Shown: one piece after another, positions 52,240 through 62,230 of the stretch | Layout: the number at the start of each line of letters is the position of its first letter | Position numbering within the stretch: position 1 is the first letter of the stretch | From: Vandiemenella viatica | Lineage: Eukaryota; Arthropoda; Insecta; Orthoptera; Morabidae | Direction: 5' to 3' | NCBI GenBank assembly: GCA_031002005.1 | Contig: JARYHS010013630.1 | Location: forward strand, 31,335,504-31,399,503 | DNA: 64,000 nucleotides | Program-made: the position numbers and the translations under genes | Notes under the pieces: generated by a model | What the model saw: only the letters and a program-made list of their open reading frames with translations | What the model was told of the DNA's origin: nothing | Databases searched by the model: none

Positions 52240-52704
52240 TAAATATTATTTAATGAATACGCCAATGCAACTGTTGTTATTTATTTTCGGACGCGTCACC
52301 TCTCGTCGAGGTATCTTCAAGGTACACTTTTCTGTGTAATAGGCTATCAGGTTTTAACTTTTGTACAGAACCGGTTTTGTTTACATATAACAGTTATCTT
52401 ACATAATTGAATCAAATTGTTATTTATATAAGTAAGATCAGTATTATATGGAAACAAAAGCCGTTATGTACAAAAGTTAAAATCTGATAACCTATCACAC
52501 AGAAAAGTGTATCTCGACGAGAGGCGAAATGCGCCCAAAAATAAATAACATCAACAGTTGAATGTAATCGTAGGCCGTTATGCCCTGGAAGAAGACTCCA
52601 GAATGAGGGTCGAAACGTCGGCTACAATGAACATGACGCGGCGCCACCCGGACAGCCAAGAATCAATCAACAGTTGCATTCGCGTAATCATTAAATAATA
52701 TTTA
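52240..52704. mobile_element. Foldback element with ~160-bp inverted arms
   Basis: The left arm begins TAAATATTATTTAATGA and the right arm ends with its reverse complement. Inner parts (52264-52400 versus 52430-52556, inverted) stay alignable, including CTCTCGTCGAG, ACACTTTTCTGTGT and TTTTAACTTTTGTACA. The spacer is about 30 bp. No coding capacity. The right arm is interrupted by a 105-bp insertion (next entry). Confidence 0.85.
52561..52665 (+). mobile_element. 105-bp insertion with hammerhead-like core and 11-bp duplication
   Basis: ATCAACAGTTG at 52550-52560 and 52666-52676 flanks it. The intact left arm has the site once. It contains CTGGAAGAAGACTCC ... GGGTCGAAACGTCGG, the CGAAACGTCG being identical to the motif at 50279. 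Then comes a GACGCGGCGCCACCCGG stretch. It looks like the 3' end of a Penelope-like or hammerhead-bearing retroelement. The CUGANGA box is degenerate (CTGGAAGA), so ribozyme identity is uncertain. Confidence 0.6.
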
Positions 52705-52939
52705 TTATTTTAACGAGCAACTGCAGAAGAAATGACATACACTAATCATGTATGCATTCAAAATTTCAACGCGATAAGAAATTTCTGTCTTTTTTAAACG
52801 ATTCCGTATAGGCGTAAAATCCAGAAGCCTTAACAGTAACAGCGCTTTCTACTTCTGTGGGTGCAGAATGATCGTATAGAAATTGCATTATCTGCTTATA
52901 TTTTTTTCTTACTGATTTAACAGGTTTGACGCTTATGAG

Positions 52940-53640
52940 CCATCTTTAAAAAATGAATAAATAAGTTTATAAATTCGGAAAGATCAGAAAAACTTCAGAA
53001 GGCTTACAGACTCACAAGGTCATATTATAACAAAAGAAATATATCATGACAGGCCAAACTCAGACATTACAATACAGTGGTACTGCCAGAAGCACTATAT
53101 GCATCAGAAATAATCACGATTGGGGCTTCAGGCATCGCGGAAGCGGAAAAAGTTGAGTGCAAAATCCTTAGAAAAATGTTTGGAGCAATATATAAAGACG
53201 GCATATGGATGAAAAGACGAACGAAAAAACTATACGAACATACAGATAGATTGACAGACATGATCAGAAGACGTAGATTACAATTCTATGGACATTTACA
53301 GCGAATGAACAGCACTATACTCACAAAGAGGATCTTTGATGTGGTAAATGGTTCGATCAGGAAAACCAGTTGGTTCCATGAAATAGAAGAGGACTTGAAT
53401 CATGCAGGGATCAGCAAGGAAATGACACAGGAAAGGGGACAATTCGGGAACAAAATTATTAACACAAAATTTAAAATATAGAAGAAAACAGGGAAAAAAA
53501 CGGACTGAAGAAAGGAAACAGGAACACCGTCAGCTTATGAAGAGGTTTTGGGAAGAGAAGAGGAAGAAGACAAATACAATCAAAAACTGAATAATCATGA
53601 ATAATCTGAGTTTAAACACTGTCCTCACGGGCAATAATGA
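52940..53640 (+). pseudogene. LINE-E, 3' end of reverse transcriptase ORF
   Basis: 53077-53481 is open: V-L-P-E-A-L-Y-A-S-E, E-K-V-E-C-K-I-L-R-K-M-F-G, R-R-R-L-Q-F-Y-G-H-L-Q-R-M-N, typical of the post-RT connector in a LINE clade often annotated as endonuclease-reverse transcriptase. A Lys-rich C-terminus follows (53480-53590). It ends in an (AAT)n tail at 53641-53660. The minus-strand piece at 24880-25005 is a related C-terminus. Confidence 0.8.
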
Positions 53641-53654
53641 TTAATAATAATAAT

Positions 53655-53669
53655 AATAAGTTTATAAGT
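53655..53669. repeat. LINE-D target-site duplication, left copy
   Basis: AATAAGTTTATAAGT, identical at 56656-56670. Confidence 0.92.
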
Positions 53670-53696
53670 TTTTTTTTTTTTTTTTTTTTGCTGTCG

Positions 53697-54402
53697 TCAG
53701 TCTTTAGACTGGTTTGACGCAATCCTCCATCCCTTCCTATCCTGTGCTAACCTCTTCATTTCTACATACCCCTTACAACCCACGTCCTCAATTATCTGCT
53801 TCATATATTCTAATCTCTGTCTACCTCTACAGATCTTACCTTCGACTGTTCCCTCCACTAACAAATTAACCAATCCAGCATGTCTCAAAATATGACCTAC
53901 CAGCCTGTCTCTTCTTTCTGTAAGCTTCTTCCATAAACTTCTTTTCTCACCCATCATTTCCAAAACTCGTTCATTTCTTACTTTGTCAGTCCACTTAATT
54001 TTCAGCATTCTTCCGTAGTACCACATTTCAGATGCTTCTCAAGTTTCTTTCTTTCCGGTTTTCCTAAAGTCCATGTTTCGCTACCGTAAAGTGCTGTGCT
54101 CCACACATAGAGTTTTAAAAAGTTCTTTCTAATTCCTATTTCAATATTTGAAACTAGAAGGTTTCTCTTCTACATAAAGGCTCTTTTTGCTAGTGCTATT
54201 CTGCTTTAACATCATTCCTGCTTCGGCCATCGGTTGTAATTTTACTTCCCAAGTAACAGAATTCGCTTACTTCTTCTATTGCATCAGATCCTATTTTTTT
54301 ATTTAATCCACTAGTATTGGTATTATTTCTGCTACATTTCATCACTTTTGTCTTGCTTTGATTTATATTCAGTCCAAAATCTTCCTTCAGTATTTTGTTC
54401 AT
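53697..54402 (-). pseudogene. LINE-D ORF: region after RT and C-terminus
   Basis: 54196-54402: M-N-K-I-L-K-E-D-F-G-L-N-I-N-Q-S-K-T-K-V-M and F-C-Y-L-G-S-K-I-T-T-D-G-R-S. 53697-54026: W-Y-Y-G-R-M-L-K-I-K-W-T-D-K-V-R-N-E, L-V-G-H-I-L-R-H, and the end R-K-G-W-R-I-A-S-N-Q-S-K-D just before the poly-A. The segment between them is frameshifted. Confidence 0.88.
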
Positions 54403-55041
54403 GCCATTTAGTAACTCCTCAATATCCTCAGCCCTCTCTGCTAACTAGACAATGTCGTCAGCAAATCGTAGCATACTGATTTTTTCTCCCTAATAACTTA
54501 TGCCACATGGAAATATTTCTTTGACTTTCTTCATTGCTTCTTCTACATACAAGTTGAATATTAACGGGTACAGACTACAGCCTTATCTCACACCCTTTTT
54601 AACTGATGCATGTCTATCATGATTCTCTACTATTACTATAGCTACCTGATTCTTATATAGTTTATAGAGTATTCTTCTATCTCGATACATTAGACCTGAC
54701 TTCTTTAAAATTTTGAACATCTTGTCTCACCTAACATTATCAAAAGCTTTTTCTAAATCAACAAATGCCATAAAAGTATCTTTGTTTTTCTTGATCCTCC
54801 CTTCAAGTATTAATCTTAAAGACAGAATTGCTTCCCTTGTACCGCGATTTTTCCTAAACCCAAACTGATCTTCACCTACTATCTCTTCTACTACCCTTTC
54901 CATCCTTCTGTATATTATTCTGGTCAGTAATTTTGAAGCATGTGATGTAGGACTAATGGTGCGATAATTCTCACATTTGTCGGCTTGTGCTTTCTTTGGA
55001 ATTGTGAAGATGATATTTTTATTAAAATCAGTTGGAATTTC
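54403..55041 (-). pseudogene. LINE-D reverse transcriptase palm
   Basis: Read in broken frames on the minus strand: a K-A-F-D-N-V block A region around 54740-54760, the block B region near 54600, and F-A-D-D at 54454-54465 followed at once by an in-frame TAG. The 'C-E-N-Y-R-T-I-S-P-T' block 2 region is at about 54930-54980. Multiple stops show that the copy cannot make RT. Confidence 0.75.
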
Positions 55042-55578
55042 TCATGTTTCATAACTTTTTGATATCAGCTTGAATAATCTTTCGATTCCTTCCTTTCCTA
55101 GGGATTTAAGAAGTTCTGCAGGGATCTCATCAATTCCAACTGCCTTATTTGCTTTCAAGTCATTCAGAGCTTTATTAAATTCTGTCCTCAAAACAGGATC
55201 TCCTAAGTCATCAATGTCGACATCGCCTTCCTTTTCTATTACACTATTGTTCAAGTCGTCCCCAACATAAAGTTTCTCAATGTATTCCTTCCATCGGTTA
55301 GCTCTATCTTCCGATCTTAAAATAGGTTTCCCATCGGCATCTTTAATGTTCATACCGCTTTTCTTCATTTCTCCAAAATTTTGTTTGATCTTTCTATATG
55401 CAGCATCTACTTTACCTACGACCATTTCCTTTTCTACTTCTTCACATTTTTCTTGTAGCCATTTTTCTTTTGCTGTTTTGCATTTCCTATTTATTTGATT
55501 TCTAAATTGTCTGTACTGCTCTCTTCCTGCATCATCCTGAGAATTTCTGTACCTTCTCCTCTGATCCATCAGCTCCAA
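55042..55578 (-). pseudogene. LINE-D linker and RT N-terminal block
   Basis: 178 codons: a highly charged helical linker (R-R-R-Y-R-N-S-Q-D-D, K-C-K-T-A-K-E-K-W-L), then N-R-W-K-E-Y-I-E-K-L-Y and K-A-V-G-I-D-E-I-P-A-E-L-L-K, the first RT block ('KAxGxDxIP'). It ends at a stop before block 2. Confidence 0.88.
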
Positions 55579-56645
55579 AATTTCTTCTGTGATCCAAGGT
55601 TTTCGGCAGCTTGTTCCCTAAAGCCTAATGTTTCTTTGCCAGCTTTCATTATTTCGGTCTTTAATGCATTCCATTCGCCCTCAGTTGAGCTCCTTTCACA
55701 GTTACTTCTTAGACCTATGTCTACCATTTCTGCAAATTTTTCTCTTGTGCTAGATTGTTTCAGTTTATTCACTGCCAGTCTGTTCTGCTTATGCTGCTTC
55801 CTTATTCGCTTGAATTTCAGCCTGCACTTTATTACTATCAAATTATGGTCCGAGTCTATGTCTGCTCCTGGGTACGCTTTACAGTCTAGAACTTGATTCC
55901 TGAATCTCTGTTTGACCATGATATAGTCTAGCTGATATCTGCCTGTATCCCCAGGACGTTTCCAGGTGTATATTCTTCTTGCATGGTTCTTAAACAGTGT
56001 GTTTGCCACTACCAGCTTATATCGTTCACAAAATTCTAGCAACTTGCTTCCTCGCTCATTTCTTTCTCCTAGACCAAAACATCCTACGGTATTCCCCTCT
56101 TTTCCTTCTCCCACTATTGCATTCCAATCACCCATGATTATTAGATTTTCTTCCCCCTTCACATACTGGATTAATTCTTCAATTTCAGCGTATATTTTTT
56201 CTATTTCTTCGTCATCTTCCTGTGACGTTGGCATATATACTTGTACCAATGTGGATGGGACGGGCATAGTTTCTAACCTCATCAAAATAATCCTGTCACT
56301 AAACTGTTCATAATAACTCAGCCGTTTCCCTACTTTCTTATTCATTACACCAGGGACTACATTGACAGCTTGTGTGCTAATTATCCTTTGTTCCCCAGAC
56401 CAGAAATCCTGTGCGTCCTTCCATTTAATCTCACTAATCCCAACAACATCTAACTAAAGTTGTTCCATCTCCATTTTTAAGTTTTCTAACCTACCTGCCC
56501 TGTTCAGACTTCTAACATTCCACGCTCCGACTCGTAGAATGTTTCTATCCATTCTGATGACTCCTCCCTGAGCAGTCCCCACCCGGAGATCCGATTGGGG
56601 GACTATTTTACCTCCGGGATATTTTACCCAGGATGAAGCCATCAT
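55569..56645 (-). pseudogene. LINE-D APE-type endonuclease
   Basis: 56454-56645 has the start N-I-L-R-V-G-A-W-N-V-R-S-L-N-R-A-G-R. 55569-56345 carries V-Y-M-P-T-S, N-L-I-I-M-G-D-W-N-A-I-V-G (catalytic GDxN), T-W-K-R-P-G-D-T-G-R-Y-Q-L-D-Y-I-M-V and D-I-D-S-D-H-N-L-I-V (SDH). The domain is complete across two frames, with one interruption between 56346 and 56453 and frame overlap at 55569-55578 with the linker. The family is often mislabelled 'craniofacial development protein 2-like' in arthropod annotations. Confidence 0.9.
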
Positions 56646-56655
56646 GATATATGTA

Positions 56656-56670
56656 AATAAGTTTATAAGT
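56656..56670. repeat. LINE-D target-site duplication, right copy
   Basis: AATAAGTTTATAAGT, identical to 53655-53669. Confidence 0.92.
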
Positions 56671-57990
56671 ACAAAACCCTAAATTAAAAAATTATATTAA
56701 ACTGGTTTTCTTCATATATTTGCTGTCGGACGACAGGCTGCAAGAAAAAGTAAATCATTGTTAGTTCCTTTTTCTATTCCGATTTGCTGTTGCCTAAACT
56801 GTCCAAGACATTTCGGCGAGTCTCGCACAAAGTTTATCAAATGTTTTATTGTTCCAATGAATTTTCTCACTACTGCAATTCCATTTTGTACTATGTAATT
56901 AAGATTATGAACATTACAGTGCCCATATAATGCTCAAAGCTCTTCTTTACGTATTAGTGACTGTAATACTCGTCTCTGGGTTTAGAGAGTATCAGATCGT
57001 GATTAGCGAAAATGTCAATGAGCAGATCAAATATGGTTTTGCCCTGGTGTTTGCAGTTGAAAACAACCCAATAAATATTCATTTGCAATGAAATCTTCAG
57101 AAACGATTCTCAGGCAAACGAGCACTTGTTCAGTTCTGGAAATATCAGAAATAGGAAAAGTCAGGTGCTCTTATTTCTTCCATGGCTTCAGACAGCACTG
57201 TGGTAGCCATCAAATCAAGAATTTCAGTGCGTCAGTCATGATGAAGCGATTTGTGAACATCTCTTAGCAGCCGTGATTTCAGTTCAGTCACATGTGCGGC
57301 TAGAGCTTTTAAAAAAGACATACAATTTGATTTTTCATGTTGTTGGCTGCTCTGACAGACCCTCCGCCAACCGCAACAGAATACGATCGATGGAACCATG
57401 TTGTCCTTAATTTCGACGGAGACCTATTCGAGGAAAAAAATAAACAGAATGAATGGTGGTTGGCGCCACGGAGAAGAGTGGACAGAATTGGAAATGTCAT
57501 ATATAATTTGCTGTAATTTTTTATTCAAACGAATAAAATATTAAAAGAGGATTTGTTAGGTTTGTGGAACTGAGTTTGAAAATGTGAAATTCAATGTGTA
57601 ACTTGCCTAAGTTTGTAAAATTATGCCCTACCAAAAAGGTGTGTGCATGTGTTTGTACTACAGATATACATAATAGACAATGCTTGACTGTAGAAAAAAA
57701 AAAATATCAAATTGGAGATAGTGTCACTGCCATTCCGTCTCTCTCTGACATGCAAATGGTATTAGGATGCACATGGCTGTGACTGCATTCTCTATCTTGG
57801 AGTTCTGAGATATGATAGGATGAGCAGTCTATTATATACAGTATAAGTCTACGCTCAGCTGGCCTAGTCTATCTCTATGTATTTTCTGCCAGTTCTTTCC
57901 TCTATGCACGCTCAGCCGTTCTCAAATTGCGGGTGGGTACAATACCCGCCCGGAATTTCCCGGGTGGGTACTGCTACCCACCACACCCAC
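56671..57990. other. No recognisable gene; hAT-like terminus near the end
   Basis: Mostly anonymous. Around 57907-57975 CAGCCGTTCTCAAATTGCGGGTGGGTA and inverted ACCC/GGGT tracts resemble the terminus of a hAT element, but no partner end was found. The segment end CCGTCCCTG lies next to GGTCC, which also occurs at 51231-51240. Confidence 0.4.
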
Positions 57991-57991
57991 A

Positions 57992-58380
57992 TTATCCGCC
58001 GTCCCTGGGTCCAAGCACCGACCCTTGCGGTACCCCTGCGTTGGTTGGACGGCGTGTTGATAGATCATTTCCGACCCTTACACGGAAGGACCTACCTGTG
58101 ATGTAGCTCCGGATCAGTTTCACTATCGGGCCGGGGATTCCCTGGGTATACATTTTATAGACTATAGTATACCGCTGTGCCATACAAAGACACGTGCTAC
58201 ATTCAACAGGACAAGCGGGCAGCAGCCTCGACGGTTGAATGCCATCGTGGAGCGTTTGACTATACGTAGGCGGTAGGACTTGCTGGGTGGCTAAGTGACC
58301 CTTCTGAAAGCCGAACTAAAATTCGGTGATGATGTTTTCCCTTGAGATGTGAGCTTCTAGTGGGTAATGTGGTTACTTAT
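57992..58380 (-). pseudogene. Jockey-like LINE, 5' half of reverse transcriptase
   Basis: Minus strand from about 58350: E-N-I-I-T-E-F with F-G-F-Q-K-G-H (RT block 2a), then, in the open frame 57992-58183, Y-K-M-Y-T-Q-G-I-P-G-P-I-V-K-L-I-R-S-Y-I-T-G-R-S-F and A-G-V-P-Q-G-S-V-L-G-P. Block A between them is damaged. It stops exactly where the 50612-51244 piece starts. Confidence 0.8.
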
Positions 58381-58451
58381 ATATATCGCGCGGAACCGTT
58401 AAATATTGACGGGATTGTCGGCGTTGATTGTTGACGGGGCAGATAGAGAGG

Positions 58452-58750
58452 CTATTCACAGTTACAATGTAATCTCATTTTCTGTATCAATGGTCTCCAT
58501 GTATCACTTAATTGGAATCCAGCATCTCTATTTACTAGATTATCCGATATACGGATTTCAACTGCTTCTGAAAAAATGCTGTCCCAGTAACCTCTTGTGT
58601 GAGCGAGAATTTCTGTAGCTTTAAAATCGAAGCCGTGCCTCGTGTCGATGTTGTGCTCGGCAACTGCTGACTTGTCAGTTTGACCCAGGCGGACGTTGCT
58701 CTGCATGTTCGGCGCACCTTTGGCTTATGCATCGTAAGGCTTGCCCGATG
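58452..58750 (-). pseudogene. Penelope-like element: C-terminal GIY-YIG-type region
   Basis: Two overlapping frames: Y-C-I-G-Q-A-L-R-C-I-S (about 58720-58750, YIGQT-like) and V-R-L-G-Q-T-D-K-S-A-V-A-E-H-N-I-D-T-R-H-G-F, then E-A-V-E-I-R-I-S and N-R-D-A-G-F-Q-L-S-D-T-W. This is the GIY-YIG endonuclease end of Penelope-like elements: the V-A-E-H-x4-G-H segment and the E-A-x-E-I block. Separated from the RT by the hAT MITE. Confidence 0.8.
58743..58750. repeat. hAT MITE target duplication, left copy (GCCCGATG)
   Basis: Identical to 59329-59336. Confidence 0.92.
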
Positions 58751-59328
58751 CAGTACCGGATTAACCACGTAGCAGGAGGTAGCAAATGCTATGGGCCTAG
58801 CGTCTCCTAGGGGGAGGGGGGGGGCAGTGGCGTAGCTAGGTCAACAAGGGCCCCGGTGCAAAAAATTTATTTTGGGCCCTCAGGCCAGACGGGCGACCTA
58901 TTTTTTGCTTCGTGTGCTGGTATAGGCCCCCTGAGCTGAGGATGGGAGCCCTTGAGTTGCCCTTATGGGCCCCGTGAGCAGTGGTTGGGGACTCCCTGAG
59001 CAGCGAGGGCCCTTAGTCGGGGTCTTCCTGTGTTTCAGAGGCCCCTTTAGACGACGGTAGAGCAAAAAAACAGTTTGCCGAGAGGGCTCGTGTGCCCTCT
59101 AAACTGCGCTTGGGGGCCCCCAGAGGCTTAGGGGCCCCCTGAGCGTAGGGGCCCCGGTGCACTGCACCGCCTAGCCCCATCGTAGCTACGCCCCTGGGGG
59201 GGGGGGGCACACCTAGGCCAGATGGGTGACCTTTTTTTTTAGCTCTACAATTTTACCCCGGACGGCAAAAATCAAGGGCCTCTTGTTCACATTTGCTACG
59301 GGCCTCGCGCTGTCTTAATCCGTCCCTG
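58751..59328. mobile_element. hAT-type MITE with 8-bp duplication, itself interrupted
   Basis: Ends CAGTACCGGATTAACC and (reverse complement) CAGGGACGGATTAAGAC, an exact 8-bp duplication. It is inserted in the GIY-YIG region of the Penelope-like element. Without the inner insertion it would be about 206 bp and similar to the 139-bp copy at 30867-31005. It carries long G-runs. Confidence 0.92.
58825..59196. mobile_element. Inner MITE with GTGGCGTAGCTA ends
   Basis: 372 bp, starting CAGTGGCGTAGCTAGG and ending CGTAGCTACGCCCCTG (inverted, a few mismatches), lying within G-runs that hide the target duplication. It contains GGGCCCC blocks and a minus-strand frame of no interest. This terminus is widespread in animal genomes. 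The superfamily is not certain, hAT being likely. Confidence 0.85.
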
Positions 59329-60430
59329 GCCCGATGTAGATTTAGAAGTACGCCTTTCCTCATTGGCAAGGAATATCCCGGGTGTTCGTAGCACTAAGTC
59401 GTCCTTGGGTGGGCGCAGTATGTTTTTAATCTTGGTCGGTGCTCGAAAAATTGTTTTTATGACACATTTTTTTTTTAAATATTGCAAATCTTCGCCGTAG
59501 TCGCTCCCACATACGGCAGAAAGTCGAAGCGGCACGAGTCTTCCTGTTATAGCATTTTTATTTTTGCTTCTTTTCTAAAAACCGAATCTATTAGCTCCTC
59601 ACTATAACCATTCTTGCAGAAGGTCTTCCTTAGATGACACATTTCAGCTGGTAAACTTGCTTTATCGCATACAGCTCGCCCTCGGTGAACCGAAGTTCAC
59701 AGTACCGCTCTGTGTTGCGCCGGATGGCGGTGGCTAAGTGCACTGAGTAGAGCTCTGTATGCGTGGGTTTTATGTATACAAAATGACCTATAGTACGATC
59801 GGTCTTCTTTTCTATGAGAATTTCTAAAAATGGGAGGCGACCATTCTTCTCCACCTCCATTGTGAATTTAATCTTCTTATTAATACCATTAAGATGTTCT
59901 AAAAATTCTAGTAGACTTTCGATCCCATGCGGACATACAGCGAACGCGTCGTCAACGTAACGATAAAAACAGGTCGGCTGCTTTGGAGCACTTGCTAATG
60001 TCTGCTGTTTAAATTGTTCCATATAAAAAGTTGCTATTGCTGGAGAAAGGGGTGAACCCATAGCTACCCCGTCAACCTGTTCACAATACTCCCCGTCGAA
60101 TTGGAAGTGGGTAGACTGGAGCACGTGCCGGAAGAGTTCCACTTCCTTGGAATCAAAATGTGGCGCCAACAACGCTAATGGGTCCACTAGAGGCACCCTC
60201 GTAAAAGGTGACACGAGGTCAAAGCTGATCAAGACGTGTCGTTTGTGCCCAGTCGAAATCCTCTCAATACGATGATGAACTCTGCAGAGTTCTTAACGTG
60301 GTGGGAACATTTTTCCACTAGTGGCGACAGCCTGCTTGTCAGATATTTTGCTAGTTCGTACGTTGCCGAGCGATGGAGCGTAAAGGAGTGCCAACCTTAT
60401 GTATCTTTGGCAGCTCATACAACATAGGAG
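59329..60430 (-). pseudogene. Penelope-like element: reverse transcriptase
   Basis: 59630-60232 is open: M-I-S-F-D-L-V-S-P-F-T-R-V-P (block A), Y-C-E-Q-V-D-G-V-A-M-G-S-P-L-S-P-A-I-A (block B, 'MGSPLSP'), F-Y-R-Y-V-D-D-A-F at 59948-59959 (catalytic), K-F-T-M-E-V-E-K-N-G-R-L-P-F-L-E. Upstream in another frame come S-A-T-Y-E-L-A-K-Y-L-T and 'YAAKDT'-like block 1/2 remnants (60235-60425). Downstream (59340-59630) the linker R-P-P-K-D-D-L-V-L-R-T-P-G-I leads to GIY-YIG. The MGSPLSP and YVDD boxes are diagnostic of Penelope-like RT. Confidence 0.9.
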
Positions 60431-61039
60431 GATAGATAGCATTGGTAATATCAGAACTGGAGTTGCGAAAAAGGAAATGATATTCCTTAAATAAATCAGT
60501 ATTTGGAATAAGGCAAAATTAATCATTGATAAGGTCAATTAAGCCAAAATATGTAAAGTTATCGGGACCAAATATATTTTGAATTATTTAAAACGAAACA
60601 AGAAATCAGTTCATAAAGGACTACAGTATGTCTTTACCACATTTAGCTGTAGTGCAAATTTCAGTTGCTATTTGCTTCCACTCGTTTTCTAAAATAAATG
60701 TATTGTGGTGATTTCTGTGACGTGAGAGTAGAGTGGGTACGAAAACACTGCACTCATTAATTCTTATTTCATTGCGGGAAACAAAACCGCTCTGTGCGCA
60801 GTCAAGTGTAGAAGCTAAATCGTGTGTCGTAGCTCAACCAATCAAAACCGAGAAAACGCCAAGTACCGCAAAAAAATAACCCTTCGTTGTCTCATAGATA
60901 TCGCGGTGAGTGTCGATAATGACTGCCTCGGCACGAGCTTACCCATTACTTTCAGTGCTTTTATTTCTCGTGAAAGAAACGTCTAACACCGACCTTCATC
61001 TTCACCGCGATATGCTCGGCATGTTTTCATCCTTATACC
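60431..61039. other. No recognisable gene
   Basis: AT-rich DNA beyond the truncated 5' end of the Penelope-like element. Nothing is recognised. Confidence 0.45.
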
Positions 61040-61215
61040 ATTATGCCTTGTCGACGTCGAAGTCATTAGAGGCGAGAAAGGAGTAGGGTCAAGGAACAGG
61101 AAGGAATTTGAAGAAACCATCCCGGAACTCGCCTGGATGGTCGGAGGGGGATTCGAACCCGCGTCCTCCCAAATGCAAAGTCATAGCGTTATCGTTCACC
61201 CACCGTGCTCGGGAG
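61040..61215 (-). mobile_element. SINE, internally deleted copy
   Basis: On the minus strand: the tRNA-like head (AGCACGGTGGGTGAACGATAACGC, GGTTCGAATCC at plus 61150-61160 as GGATTCGAACC), then a jump straight to GGCGAGTTCCGGGATGGTTTC and the 3' body. The stem-loop segment seen in the other copies is missing. Confidence 0.75.
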
Positions 61216-62230
61216 CTTTATTTCAAAGAAAAACCCTACCCCCCTACACTATTATGATATTAGAAACAGAGACAATTGGTGACCATATTAGATGTGCTAC
61301 TACACAACTATATACTTACGAAGCTCTCACTTTTCCGGGAGTGGATACTGATGAACTCGAATTTGCAAACAAAGGAACATTATCATGCGTCCTATCTTGA
61401 TGCATAAAAGGCAGATGTTGACTTGGATTCGTCCGGTCGTTTTGGATGTTAGCTCACGTCTGTCTTCAGCCTTCAAATTTCCATCAATATTGAAATTTTT
61501 TGAAAAAAATAAAAAATACTTCAATACAAAAAAAAGTACAATAACACCATGAACTCATTTTATATGAAAATTCATATCAATCAATAAACGGTGGTGTCAA
61601 TTTCGTAAAACCTTATTACTGGCAGACATTATGTCCAGTAATAACCGCTGAGATTCCGAACAGATACAGTGCGTTACTATAGCATTTTGTCTAACATAAT
61701 TTTTTCTTACCATCTGTGTCAGGGTTAGTTTCATGCTGTCATCCATCTCTTCTTAACTTAATATCTTTATCACTTAATTATTTAATTTATTATTATTATT
61801 AGTGGATGATAGGATCCGACGACAATTTTCCTACACAATTAGGCCTACTTATGAATTATAGGAATTTCCATTTAACACTATTTCACTGATTCTAGATCCT
61901 GGCTTCTTTACCAACAAATAAACAAACACGTCTTTACGTCTGTAATCAAGTAGGTCTACTCTTTCATAGTCATGGTCGTCTCTTCCCTTTGTTATACATC
62001 TATTATATTACCTAAACTATTCAGCAAGTGGCCCATTATATACAATGCATACACCAATAAGGTGACCAATTTTTTTTACACTGAAAAGGAGGACGAGAAA
62101 TTTTAAGAAATTGAGTACAACGTAAATAAATGAAACATTTTAGTAATTCAAACAAAAATACACTAATAATGATTACATCCCTTTTGATTATTTAATTAAA
62201 GTAGTATTTTTCCATTGGATGATTTTTTTG
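61216..62230. other. AT-rich DNA without recognisable gene
   Basis: Short frames only. Nothing is supported on either strand. Confidence 0.45.

Larger units (their letters stand above)
53670..56655 (-). mobile_element. LINE-D, near full-length copy with 15-bp target duplication
   Basis: About 3 kb from the endonuclease start to a 3' tail (poly-T on the plus strand, 53670-53689), flanked by an exact 15-bp duplication. It holds an APE-type endonuclease, RT with FADD box and a C-terminal domain, all on the minus strand, with several stops and frame shifts. The clade is not assigned (RTE/Jockey-like in general appearance). It landed next to the LINE-E tail. Confidence 0.92.
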
